Shown one piece after another: positions 7,742-19,039 of a DNA stretch of 64,000 nucleotides. A program made the translations under genes and the position numbers. The stretch spans positions 3,472,001 to 3,536,000 of the forward strand of contig NZ_AP018823.1 of assembly GCF_002217795.2 (NCBI RefSeq), in the 5' to 3' direction. Under the pieces are notes generated by a model. The model saw only the letters and a program-made list of their open reading frames with translations, did no database searches and was not told where the DNA came from. The DNA comes from Aquitalea magnusonii. Lineage in GTDB: Bacteria > Pseudomonadota > Gammaproteobacteria > Burkholderiales > Chromobacteriaceae. The first letter of the stretch is position 1, and each line of letters begins with the position of its first letter.

Positions 7742-8308
7742 CTACTCCCTATCGCTATCTCGCCCGGTCAGCTTGCTCAGCGACTGGGTGAATTGCAGTA
7801 CTTTCTGCACCTGCGAGCCCAGCTTCATCAGCCGCTGCAGGGTTTCCACATCCATGTGCTGGATGTCGGAGAACCAGGTGGTCACCAGCTCGATCAACTG
7901 ATACATCTCGCTCATGCGCTGTTGGGCATGACGCTCGGCATCGCTGGCCGGTTTCTCCATCATCGCCCCGCGCAGCATGGTGAGGGTGGGTTCCACCTCG
8001 CGCTTTTTGCGCTCCTCGGCCAGGGTCTTGAAGATGGCCCAGACATCGTCCGGGGTGGAAAAGTATTCGCGCCGGTCGCCGGGGTAATGCTGCAGCTTCA
8101 CCAGCCGCCAGGACTCCAGTTCCTTCAGCCCCATGCTGACATTGGAACGGGAGAAACTCAGGCTTTCGGCAATTTCATCGGCATTGAGCGGCTTTTCGGA
8201 CACAAACAGCAGGGCATAAATCTGACCGACGGTGCGGTTGATGCCCCAGCGGCTGCCCATTTCACCGAAATGCGCCACAAAGGACTGGACGAGGGGGGTG
8301 GTATTCAT
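7742..8308 (-). CDS. GbsR/MarR-like winged-helix regulator of the cyd operon
   Basis: This 188-residue protein has an N-terminal winged helix (VGQIYALLFVSEKPLNADEIAE, then LSFSRSNVSMGLKELESWRLV, with wing HYPGDRREYF), matching the GbsR family. A long helical C-terminal part probably dimerises. It is the first gene of the operon with cydA and cydB (5-bp gap), so it most likely controls this oxidase and itself. An 18-bp inverted repeat in its leader (8321-8338) is the likely operator. The effector is unknown. Regulator-led cyd operons of this kind occur in other proteobacteria. Confidence 0.88.
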   Translation of the reverse strand: MNTTPLVQSFVAHFGEMGSRWGINRTVGQIYALLFVSEKPLNADEIAESLSFSRSNVSMGLKELESWRLVKLQHYPGDRREYFSTPDDVWAIFKTLAEERKKREVEPTLTMLRGAMMEKPASDAERHAQQRMSEMYQLIELVTTWFSDIQHMDVETLQRLMKLGSQVQKVLQFTQSLSKLTGRDSDRE

Positions 8309-8320
8309 GACTTCCTCAAT

Positions 8321-8338
8321 TTTCAGGAATTTCTGAAA
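8321..8338 (-). promoter_or_regulatory. Inverted repeat in the cyd operon leader, candidate GbsR-like operator
   Basis: TTTCAG-N6-CTGAAA lies between the expected transcription start and the regulator's start codon (8308). Its position downstream of the promoter suits autorepression by the encoded regulator. Inference from symmetry and context only. Confidence 0.55.
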
Positions 8339-8340
8339 GT

Positions 8341-8379
8341 TTGATAAAGATCATACTTTCATCACTTTACTCCAGTCAA
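8341..8379 (-). promoter_or_regulatory. cyd operon promoter overlapped by an FNR/ANR-type box
   Basis: A minus-strand promoter reads -35 TTGACT (8379-8374), 18-bp spacer, -10 TATGAT (8355-8350). The 14-mer TTGATAAAGATCAT (8341-8354) matches the FNR consensus TTGATN4ATCAA at nine of ten defined bases. It overlaps the -10 and the expected start, so a bound FNR protein should repress, as ANR does for cioAB in Pseudomonas aeruginosa. Confidence 0.7.
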
Positions 8380-8467
8380 TGCACAGATTGCTTGATCAAA
8401 CAGCTTGCCAATCAGCACAGGCCATGAATGCAACAGCCAAATTTAGCGCCGACCGCACGATGCCGCC

Positions 8468-8496
8468 CTGACACCCAGAGCCCGCTACGGTAAAAT
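8468..8496 (+). promoter_or_regulatory. mutS promoter
   Basis: CTGACA (8468-8473), 17-bp spacer, TAAAAT (8491-8496): a near-consensus sigma-70 promoter 75 bp upstream of the mutS start. Confidence 0.65.
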
Positions 8497-8571
8497 CGGC
8501 GCTTTGCGTCAGCGCCCCGCCCCGGTGGGGCGTTGTCATCTGCACCCGATATCAACAAGAGCACCACGCGC

Positions 8572-11121
8572 ATGAGCACGCCCCAGCACACCCCTATGAT
8601 GCAGCAGTACTTCGCCCTGAAAAGCCAGCATGCCGACAAGCTGCTGTTCTACCGCATGGGCGACTTTTACGAGCTGTTCTACGAGGATGCGGAAAAGGCG
8701 GCGCGCCTGCTGGACATCACCCTCACCACGCGCGGTGCCAGCGGCGGCAACCCCATCAAGATGGCCGGCGTGCCTTACCACGCCGCCGAAGGCTATCTGG
8801 CACGGCTGGTGAAAATGGGTGAATCGGTGGCCATTGCCGAGCAGATTGGCGACCCGGCATTGGCCAAGGGGCCGGTGGAACGCAAGGTGGTGCGCATCGT
8901 CACCCCCGGCACCCTCACCGATGCCGCACTGCTGGACGACAAGCGCGACAACCTGGTGCTGGCGGTCAATATGCTCAAGGGCACGCTGGGCCTGGCCTGG
9001 CTGTCCATGGCCAGCGGCGAATTCAAGATCATGCAAACCAGCGTGGAAGAATTCGCCAGCGAAATGGAACGGCTGAAACCGGCAGAACTGGTGCTGCCGG
9101 ACGATGCTGGCTTGAATATCTTTGAACAAGTCAGTTGCCCGCGCAAAAAACTGCCGCCCTGGCAATTCGATACCGAATCCGCCCAACTGGCACTCACCCG
9201 CCACTTTGGCACCCACGATCTGGCCGGCTTCGGCGCGGATACCCTGCCGGTGGCGATGGGGGCGGCCGGTGCGCTGCTGGAATACGTCAAATCCACCCAG
9301 AGCGTGAACCCGGCCCACATCGCCCAACTGGCGGTGGAAGACGCCGGCGAGCTGATCCGCATGGACGCCACTACCCGGCGCAATCTGGAACTGACCGAAA
9401 CCATACGCGGCGAACCCTCGCCCACACTGGCGTCCTTGCTGGACACCTGCGCCACCAGCATGGGCAGCCGCCTGCTGCGCCACTGGCTGCACCACCCCAT
9501 CCGCCAGCACGGCAAGCTGCAACGCCGGCTGGAATCGGTACGCGCGCTGCTGCCGGTGCATCAGGATGTCCACGAGCAGTTGCGCGAAGTGGCCGACATC
9601 GAACGCATCACCGCCCGCATTGCACTGCGCAGCGCCCGCCCGCGCGACCTGGCCGCCCTGCGCGACTCGCTCAAGGCCCTGGTGGGTGCCAAGCAACTGG
9701 CCGCCAGCCTGGACGCCCCGCTGCTGGGTGAACTGGCACGTCTGCTGCCGGACGAGTCTCCGGTCGAACAACTGCTGAGCGCAGCCATCCTGCCCGAACC
9801 AGCCACCTTCCTGCGTGACGGCGGGGTGATCAATCACGGCCTGAATGCCGACCTGGACGAACTGCGCGCCATCCAGACCGATTGCGGCGACTTCCTGCTG
9901 GCGCTGGAAGCGCGCGAAAAAGAGCGCACCGGCATCACCACCCTCAAGGTGGAATTCAACCGCGTACACGGCTTCTATATCGAAGTTTCCCGCGCCCAGG
10001 GCGACAAGGTGCCGGACGATTACCGTCGCCGCCAGACCCTGAAAAACGCCGAACGCTACATCACGCCGGAACTGAAGGAATTCGAAGACAAGGCGCTGTC
10101 GGCGCAAGACCGCTCACTGGCACTGGAAAAGCAGTTGTACGAACAACTGCTGGACCAGTTGGCACCGTACATTCCCGATCTCAAGCTGATTGCCCAGGCC
10201 GTGGCCGGGCTGGACGTGCTGGCCGCCTTTGCCGAACGTGCCAGCAGCAATCATTATGTCGAACCGGAATTCGTCAGCGACACCCGGCTGGAAATCATCG
10301 CAGGCCGTCACCCGGTGGTGGAAGCCGAGGTGGAACGCTTCATTGCCAACGACACCCGGCTGAGTGACAGCCGCAAGCTGCTGCTGATCACCGGCCCCAA
10401 TATGGGCGGTAAATCCACCTATATGCGGCAGAATGCACTGATCACCCTGCTGGCACACATCGGCAGCTTCGTACCGGCAGAGCGTGCCATCATCGGCCAG
10501 ATCGACCGCATCTTCACCCGTATCGGTGCCTCGGATGATCTGGCAGGCGGGCGCTCCACCTTCATGGTGGAAATGACCGAAACGGCGAATATCTTAAACA
10601 ACGCCACCGCCCAGTCACTGGTGCTGATGGACGAAGTAGGCCGTGGCACTTCCACCTTCGACGGCCTGGCGCTGGCCTGGGCCATTGCCAAGGCACTGAT
10701 CGAAAAAAGCCGGGCCTACACCCTGTTTGCCACCCACTATTTCGAGCTGACCACCCTGGCCGAGCAATACCCGGCCGTGGCCAATGTTCACCTGTCTGCG
10801 GTCGAACACAAGGACCGCATCGTGTTCATGCACCATGTGGACGAAGGCCCGGCCAGCCAGAGTTACGGCCTGGCGGTGGCTCAATTGGCAGGCGTTCCAC
10901 CCAAGGTGATTCGCGAAGCCAGACGCTACCTGGTAGAGCTGGAAAACCAGTCCGCCGCCCGCGTCCAGCCCGACCTGTTCAGCGCCCCGCCGGCCATGGA
11001 CAATACCGTGGAACGAGCGCCGGATCCGGCACTGGAAATGCTGGAAGAAATCGATCCGGATGCACTGACACCACGTCAGGCACTCGACTTTCTCTATCAA
11101 GTGAAAAAAGTGCTGAAATGA
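8572..11121 (+). CDS. mutS: DNA mismatch repair ATPase MutS
   Basis: This 849-residue protein recognises mismatches and starts methyl-independent or strand-directed repair with MutL. The mismatch-reading GDFYELF is at residues 30-36 (Phe intercalates at the mispair). The C-terminal ATPase has Walker [14 protein letters not shown] near 608, Walker B/D-loop [13 protein letters not shown], and a FATHYFELT switch. A TTG at 8533 would give 13 extra residues, but ATG 8572 matches the usual MutS N terminus. The gene stands alone, with its own promoter, and the tandem unknown genes follow. Confidence 0.97.
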   Translation: MSTPQHTPMMQQYFALKSQHADKLLFYRMGDFYELFYEDAEKAARLLDITLTTRGASGGNPIKMAGVPYHAAEGYLARLVKMGESVAIAEQIGDPALAKGPVERKVVRIVTPGTLTDAALLDDKRDNLVLAVNMLKGTLGLAWLSMASGEFKIMQTSVEEFASEMERLKPAELVLPDDAGLNIFEQVSCPRKKLPPWQFDTESAQLALTRHFGTHDLAGFGADTLPVAMGAAGALLEYVKSTQSVNPAHIAQLAVEDAGELIRMDATTRRNLELTETIRGEPSPTLASLLDTCATSMGSRLLRHWLHHPIRQHGKLQRRLESVRALLPVHQDVHEQLREVADIERITARIALRSARPRDLAALRDSLKALVGAKQLAASLDAPLLGELARLLPDESPVEQLLSAAILPEPATFLRDGGVINHGLNADLDELRAIQTDCGDFLLALEAREKERTGITTLKVEFNRVHGFYIEVSRAQGDKVPDDYRRRQTLKNAERYITPELKEFEDKALSAQDRSLALEKQLYEQLLDQLAPYIPDLKLIAQAVAGLDVLAAFAERASSNHYVEPEFVSDTRLEIIAGRHPVVEAEVERFIANDTRLSDSRKLLLITGPNMGGKSTYMRQNALITLLAHIGSFVPAERAIIGQIDRIFTRIGASDDLAGGRSTFMVEMTETANILNNATAQSLVLMDEVGRGTSTFDGLALAWAIAKALIEKSRAYTLFATHYFELTTLAEQYPAVANVHLSAVEHKDRIVFMHHVDEGPASQSYGLAVAQLAGVPPKVIREARRYLVELENQSAARVQPDLFSAPPAMDNTVERAPDPALEMLEEIDPDALTPRQALDFLYQVKKVLK

Positions 11122-11189
11122 TTCAGCAAATTTGCAGTCATCTTCTATGATGAAAAAATCATGACAACCAGAGAACAGGAGTAATAATC

Positions 11190-11627
11190 ATGTCGTCGCC
11201 GAGCACTGCCAGCAATCCGGGCTTGATTCGTCTGTTTGGTCATACTGGAGAAGATGGCAGCATTTCCCTTCAAGCCATACGTGAAAGAGCTTCAAAGCAA
11301 CTGTCCCGCTTCGCCACCCAGGCGGAGGAGGAACTGGCAGCGCGTCAGATCAGCATGCCCCCGGCCATCAGTCTGGTTAGCTGTCCCGGCTGCAGCCTGA
11401 CACTGGAAAACAATCATCCCCAGGCCGATGACATCCTCACCTGGCTTGCCAGCAATGCCAAGATTTCCAGCTTGTTCAAAGAAGTTGAAGTGTTGTTTGA
11501 AATCATTCGTGCCACGGAATCCGCAGGTGAAACCTTCCCCGAATCATCCTGCTTCCATATCGGCCTGACCAGTGCGGGTCCCATTGCCTATTTTGAAGAC
11601 CACGCCTGCAGTCCGCGCCTTTCCTGA
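11190..11627 (+). CDS. Uncharacterised protein, first of a tandem paralogous pair
   Basis: This 145-residue soluble protein resembles no family I can name. There is no signal peptide or membrane helix. An N-terminal charged helix (residues 26-52) is followed by a compact conserved region: MPPAISLV, then a CPGC pair near residue 67, HPQADDILTWL, LFKEVEVLFEIIRA, and the ending CFHIGLTSAGPIAYFED. The next gene (11821-12252) repeats this pattern, so the two are paralogues. AACAGGAG lies 9 bp before the ATG. The CPGC could bind metal or form a disulphide, but the paralogue lacks it. Function unknown. Confidence 0.8.
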   Translation: MSSPSTASNPGLIRLFGHTGEDGSISLQAIRERASKQLSRFATQAEEELAARQISMPPAISLVSCPGCSLTLENNHPQADDILTWLASNAKISSLFKEVEVLFEIIRATESAGETFPESSCFHIGLTSAGPIAYFEDHACSPRLS

Positions 11628-11651
11628 TCCAGCAGTACGCCATTGCAATAC

Positions 11652-11681
11652 CAGACAGGGAGACATTGTTCTCCCTGTCTG
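11652..11681 (+). other. Perfect 12-bp hairpin after the first paralogue
   Basis: CAGACAGGGAGA / TCTCCCTGTCTG with a 6-nt loop, 24 bp after the stop at 11627. There is no T-run afterwards, so it is not a clear intrinsic terminator; it may stabilise the 3' end or pause transcription. The remainder of the gap to 11820 shows only the ribosome-binding site of the second paralogue (GGGAG). Confidence 0.6.
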
Positions 11682-11820
11682 TCATCCGCGCCAGCCGCGC
11701 GCCCATGGCCCAAGCCAGGGAATTTGCCATTCATCAAAATGAAAATTCCCAGCCCATCATCAGACTCCCATTCCCGCATGGCCTTCTACCATCAAGGTAA
11801 TCACTTTCCGGGAGAAAACC

Positions 11821-12252
11821 ATGCCTCTGACCGAATCACCCAGCCTGCCATCCTATGCCCAGCCGGCGCAGCACAACCCCACCCTTGGCGACAATCTCTC
11901 GCTCCAGGCGCGCACCCTGCTGGGGCAGTTCGGACAGCTTGCCAAAGAGGGTATCCAGGCGCGCGGCATCCGCATTCCACCCGCCATTTGCCTGGCGCTC
12001 AATGCCAGGGGGCAGCTGGAACTGCGCGGCCAACACCCACAAGCCAAGCAGATTCACCTCTGGTTGAGCAACAGCCATGCACTGCAGGGCCTGTTCAACG
12101 AAACGCAAATCCTGTTCGAGCTGCTGCATGCCTGCAGCACAAACGCCAGAAGACGGGATGACGACTGCTTCTGCATCGGCATTACCTCAGCCGGTCCGGT
12201 GGCTTATTTCGAATCACAACTCCCCACCCTGGGTGGCGCTGTCACACACTGA
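11821..12252 (+). CDS. Uncharacterised protein, second of a tandem paralogous pair
   Basis: This 143-residue protein is clearly related to its upstream neighbour. Shared blocks appear in the same order: IPPAICLAL, HPQAKQIHLWLSN, LFNETQILFELLHA, and CFCIGITSAGPVAYFES near the end. The N-terminal helix is poorly conserved, and the CPGC motif of the first copy is replaced by NARG. GGGAG precedes the ATG by about 8 bp. A strong dyad (12273-12300) follows. Retention of both copies with diverged N termini suggests two related, non-identical jobs, possibly as a hetero-oligomer. No function can be assigned. Confidence 0.8.
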   Translation: MPLTESPSLPSYAQPAQHNPTLGDNLSLQARTLLGQFGQLAKEGIQARGIRIPPAICLALNARGQLELRGQHPQAKQIHLWLSNSHALQGLFNETQILFELLHACSTNARRRDDDCFCIGITSAGPVAYFESQLPTLGGAVTH

Positions 12253-12272
12253 CGATGTACCAAGCTGTTGCC

Positions 12273-12300
12273 GCAAAGGGAAGCCCTGGCTTCCCTTTGC
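12273..12300. terminator. Bidirectional hairpin between the second paralogue and aceK
   Basis: GCAAAGGGAAGC and GCTTCCCTTTGC form a perfect 12-bp stem with a CCTG loop between two convergent genes. The following T-content is weak (TGTTTCTGG), so termination efficiency is uncertain. Confidence 0.6.
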
Positions 12301-12333
12301 TGTTTCTGGACATCCGCCGCGCAAGCGGCAAGA

Positions 12334-14109
12334 TCACCCGTGCTTACCTTTTTTCGCGGCAGCACCGCGCGTGGCGGCAAAACGCATTTCTTCCGGGTAA
12401 GGGTAGAAATCCTCAACCACACCCTCGCGGATACGCTGCTGACGCTGTTGCCAAAAATGCGGCATCAACAAGTCGCGGTGATAGTTGAGGAATGTCTTAC
12501 GTATCAGCGGATCGCCCAACAGGAAGGAGCCGAACTCTTCGGGAAACACGTCGTTGCGTGCCACCGGATACCACACCTCACCTGACATCTCCATTTCCGG
12601 GTTGGGCGCCGGCGGGATCTGGCGGAAATTGCAGTCGGTCAGGTATTCGATTTCATCGTAATCATAGAAAATCACCCGGCCATAGCGCGTCACGCCAAAG
12701 TTCTTGAACAGCATGTCGCCAGGGAAAATATTTGCACAAGCCAATTCCTTGATGGCCAAGCCGTAGTCGCGGATCACCCTTTCCTTTTCCGCCTCGTCAC
12801 ACTGCATCAGATAGAGGTTAAGCGGCTTCATGCGCCGTTCGATGTACAGGTGACGAATGACAATACTGTCCTCGCCCTCCTCAATCATGGATGGTGCCAG
12901 CGTACGCAACTCATCGATCAGGTCTGCGGTAAAACGGCTGCGCGGGAAAGCCACATTGGAAAACTCCAGCGTATCCGACATGCGGCCGACACGGTCATGC
13001 TGCTTCACCAGCCGGTATTTACGCTTTACCGTTTCCCGATCAATCTCCTTCGGACCGCCAAAGACGTCCTTGATCAGCTTGAATACATAGGGATAGGAGG
13101 GCAGCGTGAACACCAGCATCACCAGGCCACGGATGCCAGGCGCGATGACGAACTGGTCGTTCGAATGCTGCAGATGCTGCATGAAATCTCGGTAAAAAGT
13201 GTTTTTACCCTGCTTCTGCAGGCCCAGCATGGTGTAAAGCTCGGCCTTGGTCTTGCTGGGCAACATGCTGCGCAGAAACTGCACATAGGCCGAGGGAACC
13301 TCCATGTCCACCAGAAAGTAAGCCCGGCTGAAAGAAAACAGCACCCCAATGCGCCATGGCTCCAGCAGCACGGTATCCAGATACAAGCACCCAGCCTCAT
13401 CATGTAACACCGGGATGGCAAACGGATAGCTGACGCCGCCATTGATCACCTTGCCAAACACATAGGCAGTCTTGTTGCGGTAGAAGGCAGACGACAGTAC
13501 CTGGATCTGCAAATTGGCTTCCGCCGCGGGCCATTGGCCGGCAAAAAAAGTTGCGCTGGCCCGCAGTACCAGCGCCAGGTCGCGCCGCAAGCTGGCAAAC
13601 GGCCGCTGCCAGCCAAAATCCAGCATGATGTCGCGCAGCACCACCCGCATATTGCGACTGCCCGGATAGTAACTGCGATAGCAAGGCGGGTCGGACTCGA
13701 TGTACTCGGTGGAAATGGCCGGACGGATAAAGATGAAATCGTTGTTGAAGTAATCCCGGTGCAACATGCGGGTGAACACCGAGTTGAAGAAGGTTTCCGC
13801 CAACTCCGGCTGCTTGTGATTGGTCAGCAGGCCGATGAAATAGAGCTTGGCCTGCTGCCAGATTTCATCATCCAGCAGATCGGCATGAAATTCGTGGTGC
13901 AGGCGGCCAACGGTTTCTGCCACTCGCTCATCGTAAAACTGGATCCGGTCCCGAATGGCCTGTTGCACGCCCAGCCAGTCAGCCTGCTCAAACAGCGCCT
14001 TGGCTTGCTGACTGCAGGCACGAAACAGGCGGTAGTGCTTGTCAAAGCCCTCGACCAGAGCCTGCGCCATCTCCCGTGCCACCGGGTTGTAATACTCGGG
14101 AATCTGCAT
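12334..14109 (-). CDS. aceK: Isocitrate dehydrogenase kinase/phosphatase
   Basis: This 591-residue protein has the usual AceK length and recognisable sequence throughout (opening [19 protein letters not shown], later ATP-binding core region [20 protein letters not shown] and C-terminal [14 protein letters not shown] with DYDEIEYL). AceK phosphorylates and inactivates dimeric isocitrate dehydrogenase when carbon must flow through the glyoxylate shunt, and reverses it. The target is encoded nearby at 17747-18991 with its phosphosite intact. Unlike in enterobacteria, aceK is not with aceBA here; it lies downstream of rluE on the same strand with a 69-bp gap. Confidence 0.95.
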   Translation of the reverse strand: MQIPEYYNPVAREMAQALVEGFDKHYRLFRACSQQAKALFEQADWLGVQQAIRDRIQFYDERVAETVGRLHHEFHADLLDDEIWQQAKLYFIGLLTNHKQPELAETFFNSVFTRMLHRDYFNNDFIFIRPAISTEYIESDPPCYRSYYPGSRNMRVVLRDIMLDFGWQRPFASLRRDLALVLRASATFFAGQWPAAEANLQIQVLSSAFYRNKTAYVFGKVINGGVSYPFAIPVLHDEAGCLYLDTVLLEPWRIGVLFSFSRAYFLVDMEVPSAYVQFLRSMLPSKTKAELYTMLGLQKQGKNTFYRDFMQHLQHSNDQFVIAPGIRGLVMLVFTLPSYPYVFKLIKDVFGGPKEIDRETVKRKYRLVKQHDRVGRMSDTLEFSNVAFPRSRFTADLIDELRTLAPSMIEEGEDSIVIRHLYIERRMKPLNLYLMQCDEAEKERVIRDYGLAIKELACANIFPGDMLFKNFGVTRYGRVIFYDYDEIEYLTDCNFRQIPPAPNPEMEMSGEVWYPVARNDVFPEEFGSFLLGDPLIRKTFLNYHRDLLMPHFWQQRQQRIREGVVEDFYPYPEEMRFAATRGAAAKKGKHG

Positions 14110-14178
14110 GCTGCGGCCTCGTGTTTGCCCGTATCGGTTTCACCCGCCCACCTGTGCGGAACAAGAGACCGGCATGCT

Positions 14179-14856
14179 TCATGGTTTGTTCTTGCGCGCA
14201 AACCGGAAAGAAGGCTGTGGGCGGGGCTTGCCTGCTGCCGGTGTGCTTTTTGCCAGCGCAAGCGGTGTGGGCCGGTCCTGTCGCTCAGCATGGGACAGCG
14301 TCGGCAAATCTTCAAGATTCACGGCAAGGCGGCGCAACTCACCCGGCTGCAGATCGCCCAATTGCCAAGGGCCGATGGCGGCACGCACCAGCCGCAGGGT
14401 GGGCAAACCCACCTTGGCCGTCATGCGCCGCACCTGGCGATTCTTGCCCTCGCTGATGATGATTTCCAACCAGCAGTCCGGCACGGTCTTGCGAAAACGT
14501 ACCGGCGGCTTGCGCTCCCACAGGGCGGGCGGATCGATCTGGCGCACCTGCGCCGGACGGGTGACAAAGTCGCCCAGATCCACCCCGGCGCGCAGCGCAT
14601 CCAGTTGCGCCTCGCTCACCCTCCCCTCTACCTGCACCCAGTAGGTCTTGGGCAGTTTCCAGCGCGGGTCGCTGATACGATGCTGCAAAGCACCTTCACC
14701 GGTCAGCAACAGCAAGCCTTCACTATCGGTATCCAGCCGTCCGGCCGGGTAAACGCCGGGAATGGCGATATGATCCTTCAGCGTGGGGTGCAGCTCATGT
14801 TGAGAAAACTGGCAAATCACCCCGTAAGGCTTGTTGAACAGGATAAGTTCGGGCAT
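14179..14856 (-). CDS. rluE: 23S rRNA pseudouridine synthase of the RsuA/RluE family
   Basis: This 225-residue protein lacks an S4 domain, as RluE does, and begins MPELILFNKPYGV, typical for the family. The catalytic aspartate sits in GRLDTDSEGLLLL, and the later ISEGKNRQVRRM motif is diagnostic of RsuA/RluE enzymes. It should make pseudouridine in domain V of 23S rRNA (position 2457 in E. coli). The C-terminal ~45 residues are basic and low in complexity, longer than in E. coli. An upstream ATG would add residues unlike the family. Adjacency to isocitrate dehydrogenase is conserved with E. coli (rluE-icd). Confidence 0.88.
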   Translation of the reverse strand: MPELILFNKPYGVICQFSQHELHPTLKDHIAIPGVYPAGRLDTDSEGLLLLTGEGALQHRISDPRWKLPKTYWVQVEGRVSEAQLDALRAGVDLGDFVTRPAQVRQIDPPALWERKPPVRFRKTVPDCWLEIIISEGKNRQVRRMTAKVGLPTLRLVRAAIGPWQLGDLQPGELRRLAVNLEDLPTLSHAERQDRPTPLALAKSTPAAGKPRPQPSFRFARKNKP

Positions 14857-15297
14857 TGCAGACAAACCATGCAGGAAAATGTAATGCCCGGATGATAACA
14901 AGGAGTGGCGCTGGCGGTCATGCCGGTCTGCGGCTAGGGATAGGCGGTATTGCTGCAGCCTTGCTCCTGCAACAAAGGCAGACGGCAAAATGCCCTGGCT
15001 GGAACTATGCTATGGACTGCAACTCACAGTACCGGTGCGAAAAATTCACATTCGAACACGCGTTTATCTTCCAGCAATGGCAAAGTTCGGATACTTACAA
15101 ACAGTGCGAACATTTGAGGGGTATAATTCACTTTCGAAAAGTCACCCGCAAGTCCACGGGCCATGCTGCCACGCGCAGTCCGGCAAAGCGCCCGCCTCAT
15201 GCTGTGCCTTTACACGCGCCTAGCGGAACATCCCCCGGAATGCCAAAGCCGCCTTGCGCAGTCGTTCTGACGTCAAAATAATCATTGGAGATAGAGT
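14857..15297. other. rluE/icd2 divergent intergenic region with repeated TTCGAA-type motifs
   Basis: This 441-bp gap has no convincing gene. A -10-like TATAAT (15122-15127) without a clear -35 precedes the monomeric isocitrate dehydrogenase. The 14-mer AATTCACATTCGAA (15043-15056) recurs as AATTCACTTTCGAA (15125-15138), 82 bp apart, the second copy overlapping the -10. GTGCGAA also occurs twice (around 15035 and 15104). This looks like a multi-site binding region for an unidentified regulator. Confidence 0.45.
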
Positions 15298-17535
15298 ATG
15301 CCCACAAAGCAGCCGACCATCATCTACACCCTGACCGATGAAGCACCGGCGCTGGCTACCAGCGCATTCCTGCCGGTCATTCGTACCTTTACCGGCGCCG
15401 CCGGCATCAACGTCGAAACGGCAGATATCTCGGTTGCTGCCCGCGTACTGGCCGAATTCCCCGAATACCTGACAGATGAACAGAAAGTACCGGACACCCT
15501 GAGTGAGCTGGGCAAGCTGACCCAGAACCCGGACACCAACATCATCAAGTTGCCGAACATCAGTGCTTCGGTTTCGCAGCTGATTGCCTGCATCAAGGAA
15601 CTGCAATCCAAGGGCTATGCCCTGCCGGACTACCCGGAACTGCCCACCACCGACGCCGACCACGCGCTGAAAGCCCGCTACGCCAAATGTCTGGGCTCGG
15701 CGGTAAACCCGGTACTGCGTGAAGGCAACTCCGACCGCCGCGCCCCGCTGGCAGTAAAGAACTACGCCAAGAAGCACCCGCACTCCATGGGTGAATGGAA
15801 ACAATGGTCGCAAACCCATGTTTCTCACATGCACCACGGCGACTTCTACCACGGCGAAAAGTCCATGACCCTGGACAAGGCCCGTGACGTGAAGATGGAA
15901 CTGACCACCAAGAGCGGCCAGACCATCGTGCTCAAGCCCAAGCTGGCGCTGCAGGCTGGTGAGATCATCGACTCCATGTTCATGAGCAAGAAGGCGCTGT
16001 GCGAGTTCTACGAGCGTGAAATGGAAGACTGCCGCGAATCGGGCATCCTGTTCTCGCTGCACGTGAAAGCCACCATGATGAAGGTGTCCCACCCCATCGT
16101 ATTTGGCCACTGCGTGAAGATTTACTACAAGGACGCCTTCGAGAAGCACGGCAAGCTGTTTGAAGAGCTGGGCGTGAACGTGAACAACGGCATGGCCAAT
16201 CTGTATGAAAAGATCGAGACCCTGCCGGCCACCAAGCGCGAAGAAATCATCCGCGACCTGCACGCCTGCCAGGAACACCGTCCGCGTCTGGCCATGGTGG
16301 ATTCCGCCAAGGGCATCACCAACTTCCACTCGCCCAACGACGTGATTGTGGATGCCTCCATGCCGGCCATGATCCGTAACGGCGGCAAGATGTGGGGTGC
16401 CGATGGCAAGCCGGCCGACTGCAAGGCCGTAATGCCGGAATCCACTTTTGCCCGTATCTATCAGGAGATGATCAACTTCTGCAAATGGCACGGCAACTTC
16501 GACCCGCGCACCATGGGCACCGTGCCCAATGTGGGCCTGATGGCGCAAAAGGCAGAAGAATACGGTTCGCACGACAAGACCTTTGAAATCGCCGAAGACG
16601 GCGTGGCCAACATCGTTGACCTGGCTACCGGCGAAGTGCTGCTGAGCCAGAACGTGGAAGCCGGCGACATCTGGCGCATGTGCCAGGTGAAGGACGCACC
16701 GATCCGCGACTGGGTGAAGCTGGCCGTGACCCGCGCCCGCAACTCCGGCATGCCGGCAGTGTTCTGGCTGGACCCGTACCGTCCGCACGAGAAAGAACTG
16801 ATCAAGAAAGTGGAAACCTACCTGAAGGATCACGACACCAGCGGTCTGGAAATCCACATCATGTCGCAAGTGCGCGCCATGCGTTTCACCCTGGAACGCG
16901 TGGCCCGTGGTCTGGACACCATCTCGGTCACCGGCAACATCCTGCGCGACTACCTGACCGACCTGTTCCCCATCATGGAACTGGGTACCTCGGCCAAGAT
17001 GCTGTCCATCGTACCGCTGATGGCTGGCGGCGGCATGTACGAAACCGGTGCCGGTGGTTCGGCTCCGAAACACGTACAGCAGCTGCTGGAAGAAAACCAC
17101 CTGCGCTGGGATTCGCTGGGTGAGTTCCTCGCCCTGGCCGTTTCGCTGGAAGAACTGGGCATCAAGACCGGCAACAACAAGGCCAAGATCCTGGCCAAGA
17201 CGCTGGATGCCGCCACCGGCAAGCTGCTGGACAACGACAAGTCACCGTCGCGCCGCACCGGTGAGCTGGACAACCGTGGCAGCCAGTTCTACCTGGCCAG
17301 CTACTGGGCCGAAGCACTGGCAGCACAAAGCGAAGATGCCGAACTGCAAGCGCAGTTTGCTCCGCTGGCCAAGCAACTGGCCGAGCAGGAAGCCCAAATC
17401 GTGGCCGAGCTGAAAGCCGTGCAAGGCAAACCTGCGGATATCGGCGGCTACTACCTGCCGGATGCCGCCAAGTGCCAGGCCGTGATGTGCCCGAGCACCA
17501 CCTTCAACGCAGCCTTGAAAGCAGCCTTGGCCTAA
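15298..17535 (+). CDS. icd2: NADP-dependent isocitrate dehydrogenase, monomeric type
   Basis: This 745-residue enzyme is the full length of the monomeric (about 80 kDa) isocitrate dehydrogenase family, unrelated in length to the 415-residue dimeric type. It oxidatively decarboxylates isocitrate to 2-oxoglutarate with NADP+. Family sequences are clear from the N terminus ([20 protein letters not shown]) to the substrate region ([16 protein letters not shown]) and the C-terminal [27 protein letters not shown] precedes the ATG. It is followed by a strong terminator and then by the dimeric enzyme. AceK is not known to act on the monomeric form. Codon use is highly optimised, suggesting strong expression. 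Confidence 0.95.
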   Translation: MPTKQPTIIYTLTDEAPALATSAFLPVIRTFTGAAGINVETADISVAARVLAEFPEYLTDEQKVPDTLSELGKLTQNPDTNIIKLPNISASVSQLIACIKELQSKGYALPDYPELPTTDADHALKARYAKCLGSAVNPVLREGNSDRRAPLAVKNYAKKHPHSMGEWKQWSQTHVSHMHHGDFYHGEKSMTLDKARDVKMELTTKSGQTIVLKPKLALQAGEIIDSMFMSKKALCEFYEREMEDCRESGILFSLHVKATMMKVSHPIVFGHCVKIYYKDAFEKHGKLFEELGVNVNNGMANLYEKIETLPATKREEIIRDLHACQEHRPRLAMVDSAKGITNFHSPNDVIVDASMPAMIRNGGKMWGADGKPADCKAVMPESTFARIYQEMINFCKWHGNFDPRTMGTVPNVGLMAQKAEEYGSHDKTFEIAEDGVANIVDLATGEVLLSQNVEAGDIWRMCQVKDAPIRDWVKLAVTRARNSGMPAVFWLDPYRPHEKELIKKVETYLKDHDTSGLEIHIMSQVRAMRFTLERVARGLDTISVTGNILRDYLTDLFPIMELGTSAKMLSIVPLMAGGGMYETGAGGSAPKHVQQLLEENHLRWDSLGEFLALAVSLEELGIKTGNNKAKILAKTLDAATGKLLDNDKSPSRRTGELDNRGSQFYLASYWAEALAAQSEDAELQAQFAPLAKQLAEQEAQIVAELKAVQGKPADIGGYYLPDAAKCQAVMCPSTTFNAALKAALA

Positions 17536-17572
17536 GCCCACCTTGGCGCACTATCGTGCGCATGCCATCCCC

Positions 17573-17604
17573 AAAGCGTCAGGACTCGTCCTGGCGCTTT
17601 TTTT
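17573..17604 (+). terminator. Intrinsic terminator of the monomeric isocitrate dehydrogenase gene
   Basis: AAAGCGTCAGGA / TCCTGGCGCTTT with a CTCG loop and one mismatched pair, followed by T7. It separates the two isocitrate dehydrogenase genes into independent units. Confidence 0.88.
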
Positions 17605-17746
17605 GTCTGTCCCGCCCCCGCCTGGGCTTTTCCAAAAAATTTGTCTGATAATCCTCTGCAACAGCCGCGCCACGGTCTAGGCTGAGTGAGTGGAGAAACA
17701 CTGCGCACCGTCGCAGCCCCTTACCAGTGACAAGGAGGAAACAACA

Positions 17747-18991
<1,245 letters not shown>

Positions 18992-19007
18992 ATCCTGGCC
19001 ACGCCAG

Positions 19008-19035
19008 CCCAAGGCCCGCCGCTGCGGGCCTTGGG
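19008..19035 (+). terminator. Hairpin terminator of icd
   Basis: CCCAAGGCCCGC / GCGGGCCTTGGG, a perfect 12-bp stem with a CGCT loop, followed by TGTTT. It lies between icd and the convergent LysR gene and may serve both. Confidence 0.7.
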
Positions 19036-19039
19036 TGTT

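Noticed and set aside
8392..8399. TTGATCAA as a second FNR site upstream of mutS
   Set aside because: Half-sites overlap with no 4-bp spacer; a chance palindrome is more likely.
8536..10107. Long open frame antisense to mutS
   Set aside because: High-GC shadow of mutS codons; glycine/glutamine/alanine-rich sequence with no family resemblance.
13534..14895. 453-codon plus-strand open frame across aceK and rluE
   Set aside because: Crosses two well-supported minus-strand genes and their gap; composition typical of shadow frames.
15220..17100. 626-codon open frame antisense to the monomeric isocitrate dehydrogenase
   Set aside because: Histidine- and valine-rich shadow translation; the sense gene is unambiguous.
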